From: Lathyrus oleraceus
Taxonomy: Eukaryota; Streptophyta; Magnoliopsida; Fabales; Fabaceae
NCBI RefSeq assembly: GCF_024323335.1
Contig: NC_066580.1
Span: 87,529,391 to 87,593,390, forward strand
Direction of reading: 5' to 3'
DNA length: 64,000 nt
Shown one piece after another: positions 46,271-58,791 of the stretch. Numbering within the stretch: position 1 is the stretch's first letter; each line of letters begins with the position of its first letter. A program made the translations under genes and the position numbers. A model generated the notes under the pieces. The model was given only the letters and a program-made list of their open reading frames with translations, had not been told where the DNA came from and ran no database searches.

Positions 46271-47250
46271 CTATGTCCCGTTCTCGGTCAGCTTCACCAA
46301 AGTCAAAGAGACTGAACAAGCCAATCACTTCTATCCGACAGCAAGAGATGAGATGCTTGAAGACATAATAGAAGTAGTAAAATTAAAATCAATAGGACTT
46401 TTTTTTATACCTGTTTTTTCTTTGCTTTCTTGACAATTTCCTCTTACTAGGATTTCTGTCTCCTTGTATTAAAATTGCTTGTTTATAGGCCCTCTTTCAA
46501 AATCAATACAATTTTATTTCCAAAAAGATACTTTTGTTTTACTTTCTCCGTTTTGTTTGCATAAACGTCCATTGATTTAATTCGAATTAATATATGCATT
46601 TGAATATGATTGATGTTTACCGAAAATACATGTATAAAATAGAAATAGCAATTACTAAAAGACTTTAGGATCAAGGATAAGGTTTAACCATGTGTTCTAA
46701 CATATCCGGTTGCAAATCCTATTCCCCAGAAAAACCAGTTATTCCCAGAAGAAATTGGCACTACTAGACAGACTGGTCATCTCTTTTATCCCCAGTCAGG
46801 TTCTGTTGAATATTTCTACCATCAGACAGAAATCAAATATCCCTAGCTAAGAAAGGGTCATCAATACAAATATCTCCAACCAGAATATCGGGATTTATTT
46901 TCCCATGGCAAAAAATTTCAGACGCATAATTCATTCATGCATCATTTCACAGCATATACATGCATGCAATGTTCGCATTTATTTTCAAGAGCATAAAACA
47001 TCTCATGCATCATGACATGGCATGAGGCTAACTCTTTTTTTTCCAGTTAATTATCCTCCTGATACAGTCAAAATAAAGATTCATTCAGACGAATATCTTT
47101 ATCGATTACATTCAAGATTCAGATACATCTTTCAGATATAATCCATATGAATATTCATTCTGACAAGCATTTTGATATCTTCCTAATGATGGCATCTTTA
47201 AGCCCATCCCAGACATTTATTACAAATACAACATATACAAATATTATCAG
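46271..47250 (+). other. Ogre 3' UTR, no gene seen
   Basis: AT-rich untranslated DNA leading to the tandem repeats. GATGGCATCTTTAAGCCCAT-like text at about 47188 recurs as GATGACATCTTTAAGCCCAT at about 47930, bracketing the repeat array. Confidence 0.6.
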
Positions 47251-47900
47251 ATATAGCCTAACGTACGGCTCATTCTGATTCAGCCTAACATATGGTTCCT
47301 TGAACTGTTCCAATACGGTCTAGTGTATGACCCATTTGGATATTCATCCCCTCAGATACTACCTAGCGTACGGTACATTCTGAAATGTAGTCTAGCGTAT
47401 GACTACCCCTTTTATCATCAGATACAGCCTAAAGGACGGCTCATTCTGCTACTCAGATACGATCTAGCGTATGATCCATTCTGATCTTTTATCCTCAGAT
47501 ACAGCCTAATGGACGGCTCATTCTGCAACTCAGATACGGTCTAGTGTACGACCCAGTCTGGCTCTTCTCATCAGATACTACCTAGCGTACGGTACATTCT
47601 GAAATGTAGTCTAGTGAACGACTATTTTTTATTTCCAGATACAGCCTAACGGACGACTCATTCTACTACTCAGATACGATATAGCGTACGATCCATTCTG
47701 ATCTTTATTTCTCCAGATACAGCCTAACGGACGGCTCACTCTGCTACTTAGATACGGTCTAGCGTATGACCCATTCTGATCCTTACCTCATCAGGTTCAG
47801 CTCACCCTAATATCACCTAATGGATGACTCATTATACGGTCTAGCGTACGACCCAGTGTGACACCCATGTCTTCAGATATGGTCTAATGTACGACGCACT
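47250..47900. repeat. Tandem repeats in the Ogre 3' UTR with a 219-bp higher-order unit
   Basis: The basic unit, about 35-45 bp, has the form CAGATAC(A/G)(G/A)(C/T)CTA..GTACG...CATTCTG. A higher-order unit of 219 bp begins with CAGATACTACC at 47353 and again at 47572, with CAGATACAGCC words at matching offsets (47419/47496 and 47635/47714). In pea and relatives, satellite DNA has been shown to arise from this part of Ogre elements. Confidence 0.88.
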
Positions 47901-48074
47901 CTAAAGCTCTCATCATCAAACTTTCTGGATGACATCTTTAAGCCCATCTCCATCAAGACTATCTTTTAATTAACAAGTGCAAATTTTTGGGGCATTCTAA
48001 GTGTTCAATAATCTTCCACCTCCAGATCACGAATGGCGTACATACCATTCTAATTCTCTCGGTTTAAGAATATT

Positions 48075-48087
48075 GAACAGGGGCAGC
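48075..48087 (+). other. Polypurine tract of the Ogre element
   Basis: GAACAGGGGCAGC directly precedes the 3' LTR. Confidence 0.75.
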
Positions 48088-51000
48088 TGTCATACCCCAA
48101 AATTTGCTTGTTAATTTTTATGATAAATTGATTCATGCATGGCATTCATTTCACATTTGCATTCATTTATTAGCATACATTCTCATATAAATTATAAATT
48201 TTAATTTATTTATTATGTGATACAGATATAAAAAATAATAATGATTTTGGTTATCTGTATGATATAAATAAATTTTATATATATAAATAAAATAATTTTA
48301 ATTTAATGATAAATAAAAATAGATTTGAATTTTAATTGTATAATTAAAATTTTAAATTAATTTTATTTGTTAAAGCTCATTAAGTTATAATAACTATTTT
48401 TTATAATTTAGTGACTCATGTTCCATTTATTCATTATTTATAAATAGTATTTATTTAGTAATTCACGTTTTTTACTTAATAAAATTTATTTATAAGAGTA
48501 ACATTTTTTTAAAAGCCCATAAATCATAAAATAATTTTGGTTGATATAAGTAAGAATAATTTTGATTTTTTTAAATGATGAAAGTAAAAATAGAAATAGG
48601 TTTAAATTTTAATTCAATTATGTAACTAAAATTTAAATTAATTTTTATTTGTTATAAGTCATTTAAATTATTCATTATTTATAATAATATTTGTATAAAT
48701 ATTTATTTATAATAATAGATATTTAAGACCAAATCCAAACCAAAAATATATAAATAATCATAGTATTATTTATCATATGATGGTTTTGTTTTATAAAAAT
48801 AATTTTGGCTCTAATTTAATAACAAAAATTTAAATTTAAATTGTGCAAAATGTTAGAGTTAACTCTCCTAAATTATATGGTGAGATCCTAAAGTATAGGA
48901 AGGGATCCAAATATTTAGCAAGGTTAAACCCTAATCCACACCATTATAAATACTTCATATGGCTGCAGCGAGAGGAAAAGACGGAAAAGAGGAAAGATAC
49001 AGCAGAAGAAGGTACACAAGGCAAGACAGAAGCAAGAAGGTTCCCGGGCAGGAAAAAGAGAAGCAACCATAAAGCACTCATAGTCTGAATAAGAACAACA
49101 TACATACAGTGAGCAAGCTAGAAGAATCAAATCCCAGTAAGTGTTCATTAGGGAATTTGCATCCAGCATGATTACCTTGCAATACTCCTTAACTCATGCA
49201 TGAATAATATTGGTTTAATATATATATTGAGATGATGTATTCATGGTTTGGTGGATGTTGATATTGCTTTATTCAAGTATGCATCTGTTCTTGATATGTT
49301 ATAACATGTTGGAGAAATTCTGTTTGCATGATTAAAGAATTATATCTGCCATTTAATTATTATTATATGAGTGTTGTTTCTAGCATGATTATGTTTATTT
49401 CACATGCTGTTATTACATAATAATGATGATGATATAATGGTGATAATATAAATCCTTGGTTGTCTTTAACATGTATGTGTAAAGTTTGTTTTATCATTAT
49501 CACTTGCAGTAAAGAGAACTAATACAGGGAAAAATCCATGTATAATTAATATATATTTTAATGAAGGAGAATAAATAATGAATGGACCAACATGGCTCGT
49601 TGGTAGCTCCCCCCTCACTGCAATGTAGAGGTCTTGGGTTTGAGCCCATAGGACCTATTTTTTAGCTTTTCAGTGTTTTTACTATGTTTACTCCCTTTCC
49701 ACTATAATTAATTCACCATTATTTTTCTATTATTAAAATAAAACCCATTAATTAATTTTCTAATTAATATATTATATTAGTTATTTAAACTAGGATATAA
49801 TTTAATCTAGTTTATTAATTAAATTTTCACATATCACTTAATTAATTAAAATGAGCTATTTTGAATAATAAAAAATCTATTTTTTTTTAGTTTAATTAGG
49901 TTTTATTAGTTTGTATGCCCTTTTAATTTTGTACTCGTTAATTAAGATTTAGATATTTTATATCCCCTTTTAAATTATGTACCCCCATCCCGAAGCCATG
50001 TAATAGCGTAGTCTTATTTTTCGCACTTTAATTTTTCCATACCGTGAATATAACTGTCTACATGTATGCTAATAGGATTGCATGGAAAGATAAATAATCG
50101 AACTTAGATAAATTAATTCAAGATAATATATCTGAATCCAATCATTTCCACACTTGCACCTCCAGGGTAACCCTCTCTTTGTTGCCTTACGATATTACGG
50201 TCATGTCCCGCGAATGTGGGGATACCCTTAGCAAAGTCCCTTTCGATTAAATCATCATCATCCCTAAACAGATAAGTCATAGTCCCTTCGATCAAAAGGT
50301 CAATGTCCCTACAAGATAAATCATAGTCCCTCGAACGTTGTCTTCGAATATATGATCTTGTCCCTCGAACGTTGCCTTCGAATATATGACTTTGTTCCTC
50401 GATGACCCTTCGTTGTAGCCTACGATTAAATGATGATCGTCTCTTCGAATGCTAAGGTTTCCTTACAAATGTTGCCTTCAATGACCAATCAACGATCCCA
50501 CGATGTCCCTTTACATCCAAAGGATAAGACTACTTACTTCTCAATAGTAAGGACAGTTTTACCCTCCTAAGGATAGGAAATACCTATAAAGACCTTGGTT
50601 AGGTATAACTCTTAAATGCTTGCTCACAACTTAAAATACTTTTCACACCTCACACTTTTCAAAACATCTTTTAGAAAATCACCACTTGGTATACATTCGC
50701 ACCAGAATCATCGCCGAGTTATATTTTTCTAAACATCTTTCAAAATCAAACGAGATAAACACTTTGTATACATTAGTACAAGAATCATTACAAAGTTAAA
50801 CTCTCCTTTCAAAATATTTTCTAAACACGCCACATTTCTCAAACACTTTCTCAAACAAGGAAAACATAAGTGAGTTAACCAATTAAGAGCCCATGGATAA
50901 CCATGGATACAAAGGGTGCTAACACCTTCCCTTTGTATAATGTACCTCCCGAACTCAAAATCTAATCAAGGTCTTTCTTGTTCTTTTCCGCCTTTCCTTA

Positions 51001-51088
51001 TTGGATAAAAGAAAAGTCGGTGGCGACTCTTGCTATCCGCAACATAGCTTTTCAAAGCAAAAACACAAAGTCAGTTCACCGTATCACA
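48088..51088 (+). repeat. 3' LTR of the Ogre element
   Basis: It starts TGTCATACCCC and ends CCGTATCACA, followed by TSD GTATT (51089-51093). A tRNA-like cassette is conserved at 49582-49663 (A-box-like 49593-49609, B-box-like GGTTTGAGCCC 49637-49647, T6 run). About 307 bp at 49717-50023 are absent from the 5' LTR. Confidence 0.94.
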
Positions 51089-51093
51089 GTATT

Positions 51094-51474
51094 TTTTATT
51101 TAAAAAGAAACACATTTTACCTCGGTTTTGAGTAATAACTGAAGTAAAATATAAATGTGTTTATTCAGTTTCTTCACCGTCCTTAAACAAATCTTTGTTG
51201 TTCATTTAATGAGTATCAATGCTCAAGACACTATCATTACTGATCAGTGTGAAATCTAAAATCCTCATTTTAAAAGCATTCTAAAATTGATAGTGAAACA
51301 TTTGCATGAAATCTTTGAAACTTAAAAAAATAAATTATTTATTTGGGAAAATATCTCTAGGATGGATTGTAAGAGCATAAAATTATTTGGGTTCAAGGTT
51401 TGTGTTCTTAAATAATCATATAACTGGATATTCTTTTATTTATCTAACTTTTTTGTTTTATATTAGACATTTGA
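51094..51474. other. Right flank of the Ogre element, no gene seen
   Basis: AT-rich, with a stretch near 51357-51410 that resembles 33929-34018 left of the Ogre element. Confidence 0.55.
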
Positions 51475-52115
51475 TCTTCTTCAGGTATTCAAACCTAACA
51501 TGAGTACCCATGGTCCTTCCTAACTTGTCCTCCGCCTCCCCTGGGTCAGCCCCTAGATGGTCTACCATCATCTCGAGTGCCTAATCTTTAGTAATCCTCC
51601 CATGATTTAGAAGTCTCCCCCCTGATTGGAAGATGTAGCAAACACGACACATCGTCGAGTGTGATAAACATATCACTAAGCGGGAGATGAAATGACGAGG
51701 TCTCCAAGTGCCATCTCTCCACGAATGCATTAAGCATCTCGTGGTTGATCATAGTATAACTGGTCATGTACAAGTCCTTCAGGTCATATAAGGACAAAAC
51801 TTCCTGAAAACAATCATCATTTGGCTGAGGCAAGCCAACAGTATTTTGCCTGTGGTTAATAAACTTCTACGGATCACGCTCTTGGAAAAAAAATAATCAA
51901 CGTTAGAAATTTGTCAGTTAAAATTAATGCTACCAATTCGTCCCAAATATGTCTGGCAGTATGGCCTGGAGTAATGACAAATGAACTGGGCCTCCTCCAA
52001 ATGCCTTTGGCTCAGCATTCGCAACAGCTTCACTCTCAAGAGGTGGCACAGGATCAGCAGCATCAGTAGTAGGATGTGGGACTAGATCGACAACATCTAT
52101 AGTAGGAGGTGGCAC
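51475..52115 (-). pseudogene. Plant mobile domain (MAIN-like) pseudogene fragment
   Basis: From the right: an N-terminal low-complexity segment and a GGPVHLSLL motif. After a damaged stretch come LNAFVERWHLETSSFHLPLS and ITLDDVSCLLHLPIRG, the signature of plant mobile domain proteins (MAIN/MAIL family and the transposon copies of it). After a frameshift near 51600 the similarity continues in another frame (NHGRITKD, stop, ALEMMVDHLGADPGEAEDKL) to about 51475. At least two stops or frameshifts are present. Such domains occur both in host genes and in Mutator-type or gypsy elements, and the fragment is too short to say which. Confidence 0.78.
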
Positions 52116-52130
52116 TAGTGAAACCTAACG

Positions 52131-52283
52131 CTTGCGAAGTCATTTTTTCAATATTATTATTTTTTACAACTTTATTTCCAACACAAAGTTTTAAGTTTAT
52201 GATATTTTTCAAAATCTTATAAATATTTACCAACTATCCTCTTGCAAAATCATTTTTTCAATATTATTATTTTTTACAACTTT
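52131..52283. repeat. Short direct repeat, two copies 110 bp apart
   Basis: CATTTTTTCAATATTATTAT and the following TTTTTACAAC occur at 52141 and 52251, each preceded by CTTGC. This is a local duplication in AT-rich DNA. Confidence 0.7.
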
Positions 52284-52809
52284 TTTGTCTTTTGAAATTT
52301 GTATACTTAAATTGCAAAGTTAATTGATAGAAATTAAATTTGTATATTTTATTTAATGTCAAGTTTAATTCAATTGCAAGTAGTGATTTAGTATCCAAAA
52401 ATATGGTAATCAAAATCGAAGCGAACTGGACGGTTCAATCGGTCGTAGCAGAAACTAAAACTCTAATCTGTTTGTTTGGAACTAAAAATCGGATTGCAGA
52501 AGATTCCAAATTTAAACTGGAAATCGATAAAAAAAATCAAAAAATCGGAGGTTTGGACGATTTCTAAGGCAATGCCAAATTTTACTTTTGTTTTTTAAAA
52601 ATATGATAGGGTTTCATTTTAAATCAAAAAAATCTTGATTTAACTTCCTTCTTCCTTCTCTAATCACTCTAGTACAAGTGGCGTAGAAAAATCAAATAGA
52701 AAAACCAAAATAAAAATTATTTTCAATTCCTTTGTTGTTCTTTATTCATTTGTGAATGAAAATAAATTTTATATAACAATATATTCACAGTAGGATATTA
52801 ATTTATTTA

Positions 52810-52872
<63 letters not shown>

Positions 52873-52984
52873 TAAAACGAATGTCTTAGACCTACCTAGG
52901 TTATTGGCCTATTACTTTTTGTTTTAAAATTAATGACTTTTTCTAGATAAAGGGACAATTAGGCAAAACCTCATGCCTATACAA
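52284..52984. other. AT-rich spacer with an ATT microsatellite
   Basis: No gene is supported. An open frame at 52340-52567 has no recognisable domain. A pure (ATT)n tract of about 19 units lies at about 52813-52871. Confidence 0.7.
52813..52871. repeat. (ATT)n microsatellite
   Basis: An uninterrupted trinucleotide run, about 58 bp long. Confidence 0.95.
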
Positions 52985-53935
52985 TTTTACAACTATGCAG
53001 ATCTAATTCGTTTCTATTGAAGTTTAGTTCTACATCCATATGAATAGCATTCAACCAGGTAAAATTAGAAACGTCTAAACCTAAGTTAGCTAACTTATCT
53101 ATACAATAATTTTCTTCTCTTTAAATATGAGTTGCTAAAAAATTAAGTTTACCTATCTGTAATATTCAATTGTCCCATTTGTATCTGATTTTCCAAGACA
53201 AGACATATGGTTTAGTTAACGCTAAAACTACTAATTTAGAGTTAGTTTGCAAACACAAATTGGACCAGTTATATTGACGGCATGCTCCATCGCCAGAATA
53301 TCTCCCATAAGCTCTGCAAAGAGAGCACTCTCATGTCCCAAGTTGCAGGAAAAGCTGCTTAGGTTCTCACAATAATGATTTTTAAGGATGCCTTCATAGC
53401 CTACCTTAACATAAAGGTTAATAAAGTTTATTCCATAAGCGTCATCAATATTAACCTTTATCCATCCTCTAATAGGAGGGCCCTGCATGACCTCTTTATA
53501 AACCTGAGGCTTGGGATGCTAGATGCGAATAGGGAAAAAATTTAACACGACAAAATCTCTGATGGACAAATCTGCGTAACCATAAGTGGAGTTACCAGTC
53601 AAAGATGTTAAGGATATAATTGAAGAGCAAGAAGATCTCTAGGGGATGTGCTTGTTCTGAAACCTTGTAGAATTTCAAGCTTGCCATATACTGAACAACT
53701 ATTTTGCACTAATTATAGACCCTCAAATCCATAACAGTCAAGCAGTCCTCAAGTCTGCAAATAAGAGGCCTTATATCTAGAATATTCCCAAGCCAATTCC
53801 AGATACCCCTAGCATACCTACAACTAAAACACATATCAGAACGAGTTTCATATTCTTCATAACACATACTACATACTGAAGGAGCATACACTCCCCTCCT
53901 TCAAAGGATATCATCAGCGGATAATTTTAGGGTGC
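52985..53935 (-). pseudogene. L1-type LINE remnant: zinc-binding RT tail and RNase H
   Basis: Reading from 53935 down: KLSADDIL, then the zf-RVT region (VYAPSVCSMCYEEYETRSDM, CFSCRYARGIWNWLGNILD), a gap, then an RVT_3-type RNase H (GWIKVNIDDAYG, FSCNLGHESALFAELMGDIL). A damaged C-terminal part continues (FLATHI, stop, REENYCIDKLANLGL) to about 52985. Plant L1 elements carry exactly this order behind RT. Stops and frame changes show it is dead, and the RT itself is missing. Position beside an AT-rich flank fits a 5'-truncated insertion. Confidence 0.82.
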
Positions 53936-54018
53936 AACGGTTTAGGGTTGCAATGTAACAATATAAGAATAATAAAAGGAAAATGAGCAAAGAGAATAAA
54001 ATTGAAAAATTAAATAGG

Positions 54019-54458
54019 TGTTGGAAAAAGGGTATGGAAAAAATATCTTTCATGTGTATTGAATTTTTATAGATATATGTAGGGTTTGTTGAAATATTAA
54101 ATTTGATTTGGGCTTAATTTTACTATTTGATTTTGGACTTAGTTATTTGGACTTAGTTTATACTGGGTAATGTTTCTAGAAAAGTCTTGTAGTATTTGGA
54201 GTATATAGATATTTCTTAAGATTGTAATATTTTCTAAAATACTCTTTGAATATCTAGAGTTGAGAACTCTCTAGAATTAGTGTGTCTAGAGTTCTCCTTA
54301 GAGTACTATAAATAGAGATGTAATCCAACACTTTTGAATCAAGCAAAAATACAAAGTTCTCTCTTCCATAAATAATTCTCCTACCTACCAAGTTTCTATT
54401 CAAGCCTCTAATATTCCCACACACTTTTCTCTAAACACAAAAGAGTTTATTTCCAACA
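54019..54458 (+). repeat. LTR of the truncated copia element
   Basis: TGTTGGAAA...TTTCCAACA gives matching inverted ends. TATA-like ACTATAAATAGAG is at 54305-54314. Confidence 0.87.
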
Positions 54459-54461
54459 AAG

Positions 54462-54473
54462 TGGCATCAGAGC
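54462..54473 (+). other. Primer binding site of the truncated copia element
   Basis: TGGCATCAGAGC differs at one base from the usual initiator-Met PBS and starts three bases after the LTR. Confidence 0.85.
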
Positions 54474-54488
54474 TTTAAGGTCCTAAAA

Positions 54489-56127
54489 ATGGTGAATGGA
54501 AGTTTCCCTTTTCAAATGTCGATGCTCACAAAGAACAACTATGACAATTGGAGTATCAAGATGAAGGTGCTACTAGGAGCTCAAGATGTGTGGGATATCG
54601 TTGAGAAAGGCTTCAATGAGTAAGATGAAGCCTCGCTAAGCCAAGGTATAAAGGAGACATTGAGGGAGTCAATAAAGAGAGACAAGAAAGCTCTCTTCCT
54701 CATTTATCAATCGGTGGATGAAGATACATTTGAGAAGATCTCCAATGCAACGACGACCAAAGAAGAATGGGACAAACTTCAAACTTGCAACAAAGGAGTG
54801 GAACATGTGAAAAAGATTTGTCTTCAAACTCTTAGAGGTGATTTTGAACGTTTATTTATGGAAGAGTCCAAGTCAATTTCTGATTATTTTTCTCGAGTAT
54901 TGGCAGTAGTCAATCAACTTAAAAGAAATGGTGAAGATGTTGATGAGGTGAAAGTAATGGAGAAAATACTTCGCACTTTAAATCCAAGTTTTGACTTCAT
55001 TGTTACCAACATTGAAGAAAACAGGGATCTAAAGACCATGACTATTGAGCAACTCATGGGTTCCTTACAAGCATACGAAGAAAAACAAAAGAGAAAAATT
55101 AAACAAAAGGAGACTATGGAGCAACTACTACAACTCAACATAAAGGAAGCAAATTATGTGAATTACAAGAGCCAAAGAGGACGAGGTCGTGGCCAAGATC
55201 GTGGGCGTGGACGAGGACATGGAGGAGAAGGAAGAGGCAGTTACAATAACTACTCTAACAATGGAGAAATAAGTTGGAATCCACAATCAATAAGAGGTCG
55301 TGGAAGAGGAAATTCATGGTCGAGGTGTGACAAATCACAAATTAAGTGCTTCAACTGCAACAAGTTCGGTCACTATGCATCTGAGTGTAGATTCTTGAAG
55401 AAAGTTGTTGAGAAAGCTAACTTTGTAGAAGAAAAAGGCGGAGAAGAAGAAATTGTGTTGCTCGCGTGCCAAAACCAAGTCGAAGAGAAAAGAAACAAAT
55501 GGTACCTCGACACCGGCGCAAGCAATCACATGTGCGGCGATCGAAGCATGTTCGTAGAGATCAATGAAGTGACAACTGACAATGTCTCATTTGGAGATGA
55601 CTCAAAGATACCGGTCAAAGACAAAGGTAAAATTATTATACGCTTAAAGAATGAGAGTCATCAATTCATATCTAATGTCTATTATGTTTCTAACATGAAG
55701 AATAATATTTTGAGCTTGGGACAATTATTAGAGAAAGGCTATGACATCCACTTGAAAGAAAATAGTCTTTTCTTAAGAGATTGTAGACATAACTTGATTG
55801 CTAAGGTGCCTATGTCAAATAATAGAATGTTCCTCTTGAACATTCAAAATGATGTTGAAAAGTGTCTTAAGACTTGTTATACTGACTCTACATGGCTATG
55901 GCATCTACGATTCAGAAATCTCAACTTCGATAGTCTAAAATGTTTGTCAAAGAAGGAAATGGTGAGAGGCTTGCCTATTATAAACCACCCAGACCAACTA
56001 TGTGAAGGATGTCTAGTTGGGAAGCAATTTCGGAAAAGCTCTCCAAAGGAATAATATCAAGAGCGACAAAATCGCTAGTGCTCATACACACTGATGTCTG
56101 TGGACCAATCAATCCAAACTCTTTTCT
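54489..56127 (+). pseudogene. Copia gag-protease-integrase fragment
   Basis: The ATG at 54489 begins MVNGSFPFQMSMLTKNNYDN. A TAA at 54621-54623 interrupts the gag N-terminus, after which the frame is open to 56054. Gag (IKRDKKALFLIYQSVDEDTF), an RG-rich stretch, CCHC knuckle CFNCNKFGHYASEC, protease WYLDTGASNHMCGD and pre-integrase WLWHLRFRNLN. The last has Arg where relatives have Gly-His (usually LGH or FGH), a damaged zinc region. A frameshift near 56050 precedes LIHTDVCGPINPNSF, where homology ends. Confidence 0.88.
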
Positions 56128-56334
56128 AATCAAATTTTTAATTATTTTATTTTATCATTTTTTTGTTGATAAGTATTTTGTTATGATAATCTAGAAGTTA
56201 AAATTTTAGATTTATTTTTCTAATCAAATTTTAGTAGCTTCCGATTTTAGTTTTTCATAGATATATCTCATTTGAATTTGAACAATATAAATATAATTAA
56301 AAATATTTATTTAAATTAAGAGATTAATTGTTAT

Positions 56335-56487
56335 ACACTGTCAGTGTAAAAAAATTTATATTGTCAATACATCACAAACATCCGTTTGTATTACTTTAAA
56401 TGTTATTATAATAAAAGTCAGATTTCTCTAACAAATCAATGGTTGTAATTAACTGATAGTGTAAAATATCTTTAGACTGACAGTGCA
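56335..56487. repeat. MITE-like inverted-repeat element
   Basis: The left end CACTGTCAGTGTAAA and the right end TTTAGACTGACAGTGC are imperfect inverted repeats around a 120-bp centre. The TSD is unclear. Confidence 0.6.
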
Positions 56488-57193
56488 TTTCAATTAAATT
56501 TTTAAAAATTAATATGTTAATTATAGAAAAAATGGTATTTTTGTGATAAATATATTTCCCTTTTAAAACCATTTTTATAATGTATTTAGATAATCCATTA
56601 ATTTTGTTAAAAAGGCTCAAGTACTTTTTATTGAACTCAATATTAAATCCACAAAATGAAGGAAGTTGGAATGAAATCATAATTTATTTATGTTTACCGT
56701 AATATGGCTGGTTTAGCTCCCCCTCAATATAAACTTTAACAATTATAAATATATTGGTTTTGTGGAGGAACGGAGCATAAACAATCAAAAGTAGCTCTAA
56801 GCAAAACCCGGATCATAAGATTTTGTTTCAGTTTTGTTGGCTAGGCCAATTATAAAAAAAACGTAGTTAAACAAAAAAAGTTGAGTCTACATCAAACCAT
56901 ATCATAAGATTTGGTTCAGTAAATTTTGGTTTGATTAAACGCATATCAGTTCGATAAGTGAATTGTTTAATAAGTTACGATTCCGTTCAATAATTGAATA
57001 AAATAGTTAGATTATTTAACAATAATTCGGTTCGGTTCTATAGATTTTTTTTAACAACACCAGATATATGAATTATTCAAAAAAGAGGAAAGTATAATGT
57101 ATCTTCCTTTTTACAAATACAATATCAATTTGTGTAAGTTTATAAACATAATATATGAAAAATTCCAAATTTTATAAAAAATTTAAAATATAT

Positions 57194-57562
57194 ACTTAAT
57201 TACACTTTTGATCCTCCTATTTTACTTGATTCACAAAATTGATCTCTCTATATTAAATCTAAATATTTTTGGTCTCCTATTTTAAATTTAAATTGTTTTA
57301 GTCATTCTTTCATATTTTTTAACTTAAAATTAAAGATGTTTTTATTTATTTTTAAACATTACAAATCATTGTATATAAGTATATAGATAAAAGTATAAGT
57401 TAAAAAATGAAAATTTCATCGATTTTTTATGAAAAGAATCTGAGAGGAAAACTAAAACTATATTTAAATTAAAAATAGATGATCAATACTGTTTGAATTT
57501 AAAATAGGGGAATTAATTTTATAAATCGGACAAAATAGAGAAACCAAAATATTAATTTAGTC
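57194..57562. repeat. Mutator-type MITE candidate
   Basis: Long imperfect terminal inverted repeats (left ACACTTTTGATCCTCCTATT, right end ending in AAAATATTAATTTAGTC) are flanked by a 10-bp direct repeat TAAAATATAT at 57184-57193 and 57563-57572. The TSD length fits Mutator-like elements, but the AT-rich context weakens the case. Confidence 0.6.
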
Positions 57563-58234
57563 TAAAATATATGTTACTATGATATATTATAAACATAAAA
57601 AAATAACAATGAAATATTATTGGTTAGATTTTATTTGTCTTAGTTAAAAATATTATTTTATTTCAAATAAAATGAACGGATTGATGAAATTCAAAATAAC
57701 TTGAATATGTAACAAAATGCAATTTAAGTATAATTACTAAACTATTTAAATATAATACATTATACTTATTAGTCTTAACTTAGAGGCCGAATACAATAAT
57801 ATAATTGAAAAATTACACTTACCTTTATAATTATATTAAAATGACACTGACACATCCTCTAATTTTTTTATTATTACTAAAAATTAGAAAAATTAAGAAG
57901 GTGTGAGTGTTATTATAATAGACCTCATAAGAGGTTAATGTATGTTTAAAAATTAAAGTTAACGTCTGCGTCATTTTAATAAATTTCAGAATGTTGAGTG
58001 TAGTTTATCTGATATAATATAATAAGTTATATTTATAATATTTGACCATTTTTAAAGTAAATGTGAATTATTAAAAAAATTAATAAAATGAGATTAATAA
58101 CGATAAAAAAATCCTAACAAAATTGTAAATAAGATTGTAAATAAGAACATGTTTTCAAGACTAAAACTAACTCACATATTAAGAAGAAACTTATATAGGC
58201 ATAAAGTTGTACACACTGACTGCCATTGCTTTAT

Positions 58235-58420
58235 TGAAGGGATGATGAAAAATGAAAGATAATATCCCCACATAGACCAAAAACTTTATATCTATGTTTG
58301 TGCTTAATTGTGCATGAGTCTCTATATACAAACTTTGGTGCTTGAATACTTTATGAAAAATGGGCCAAATAGAAAGAAAAGAAATGGAAAAGTAAAAGCA
58401 AAAGCAAAAGCAAAAGCAAA
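58235..58420 (+). repeat. Copy of the sequence upstream of the subtilase fragment
   Basis: Text such as ATATCCCCACATAGACCAAA, GCTTAATTGTGCATGAGT and ACAAACTTTGGTGC matches 61745-61915 with substitutions. Both copies end in AAAAGC repeats. It marks an old segmental duplication of the subtilase promoter side. The open frame at 58308 is a by-product. Confidence 0.75.
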
Positions 58421-58653
58421 AGTTGGAGTTTGCCTTCCACTAAAACAAAACACTAAACCGGCTACAAAACTTCTCCTTGACCTTCTCTCCACCAATACAA
58501 ACCTTCTCTCCGTTACTCCATTTTCAAAAGTATTTCTATTTAACCACCATAACAAGAAAACTTCTTATAAATATATTTATGATTATTATACCACATAATT
58601 ATAATATAACCATAAAGTTTATGTAAATTTAACTAATAGAACAATAAAAAAAA
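58421..58653. other. Spacer, no gene seen
   Basis: C/T-rich then AT-rich sequence without recognised features. Confidence 0.55.
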
Positions 58654-58791
58654 TGGGTTATCATAAAGAGTATCCACGTTGGATCAAGAGCAACATATAA
58701 ATGAGAGAGACATTATATATTCATTCAAAATATTAAGGTGATATTCATTTATAAAATGTTCAACCTCCACTTTTCTAAGCAATGTGAGACT

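Larger units (their letters stand above)
34171..51088 (+). mobile_element. Complete Ogre element (Ty3/gypsy, Tat lineage), 16.9 kb
   Basis: LTRs of 2,871 and 3,001 bp, TSD GTATT at 34166-34170 and 51089-51093, tRNA-Arg PBS, ORF1, gag-pro, intron, RT, dual RNase H, integrase, a repeat-bearing 3' UTR and a PPT. This is the full Ogre plan as known from legumes. It carries stops in ORF1 (two), at the end of pro and between the RNase H domains, and has lost one integrase zinc ligand. It therefore cannot be autonomous now. LTRs differ by three sizeable indels plus scattered substitutions, so it is older than the chromovirus. Confidence 0.95.
54019..56127 (+). mobile_element. Truncated Tork-like Ty1/copia element (LTR, gag, protease, start of integrase)
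   Basis: A 440-bp LTR, a PBS variant, gag and protease are present, but the element stops abruptly early in integrase at about 56127 and no 3' LTR follows. The lineage is assigned from gag and pre-integrase style (TNT1-94-like). Confidence 0.87.
56128..58234. other. AT-rich intergenic DNA with MITE-like inverted repeats
   Basis: No gene is supported. The inverted-repeat elements at 56335-56487 and 57194-57562 are listed separately. A shorter imperfect hairpin (ATGACACTGACACATCCTC against its complement) spans about 57840-57917. Confidence 0.65.

Noticed and set aside
52340..52567. 75-codon frame
   Set aside because: AT-rich intergenic DNA, no domain, no start context.
58308..58598. 96-codon frame with a KAKAKAK stretch
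   Set aside because: The lysine-alanine run is a translated AAAAGC simple repeat in duplicated promoter sequence.
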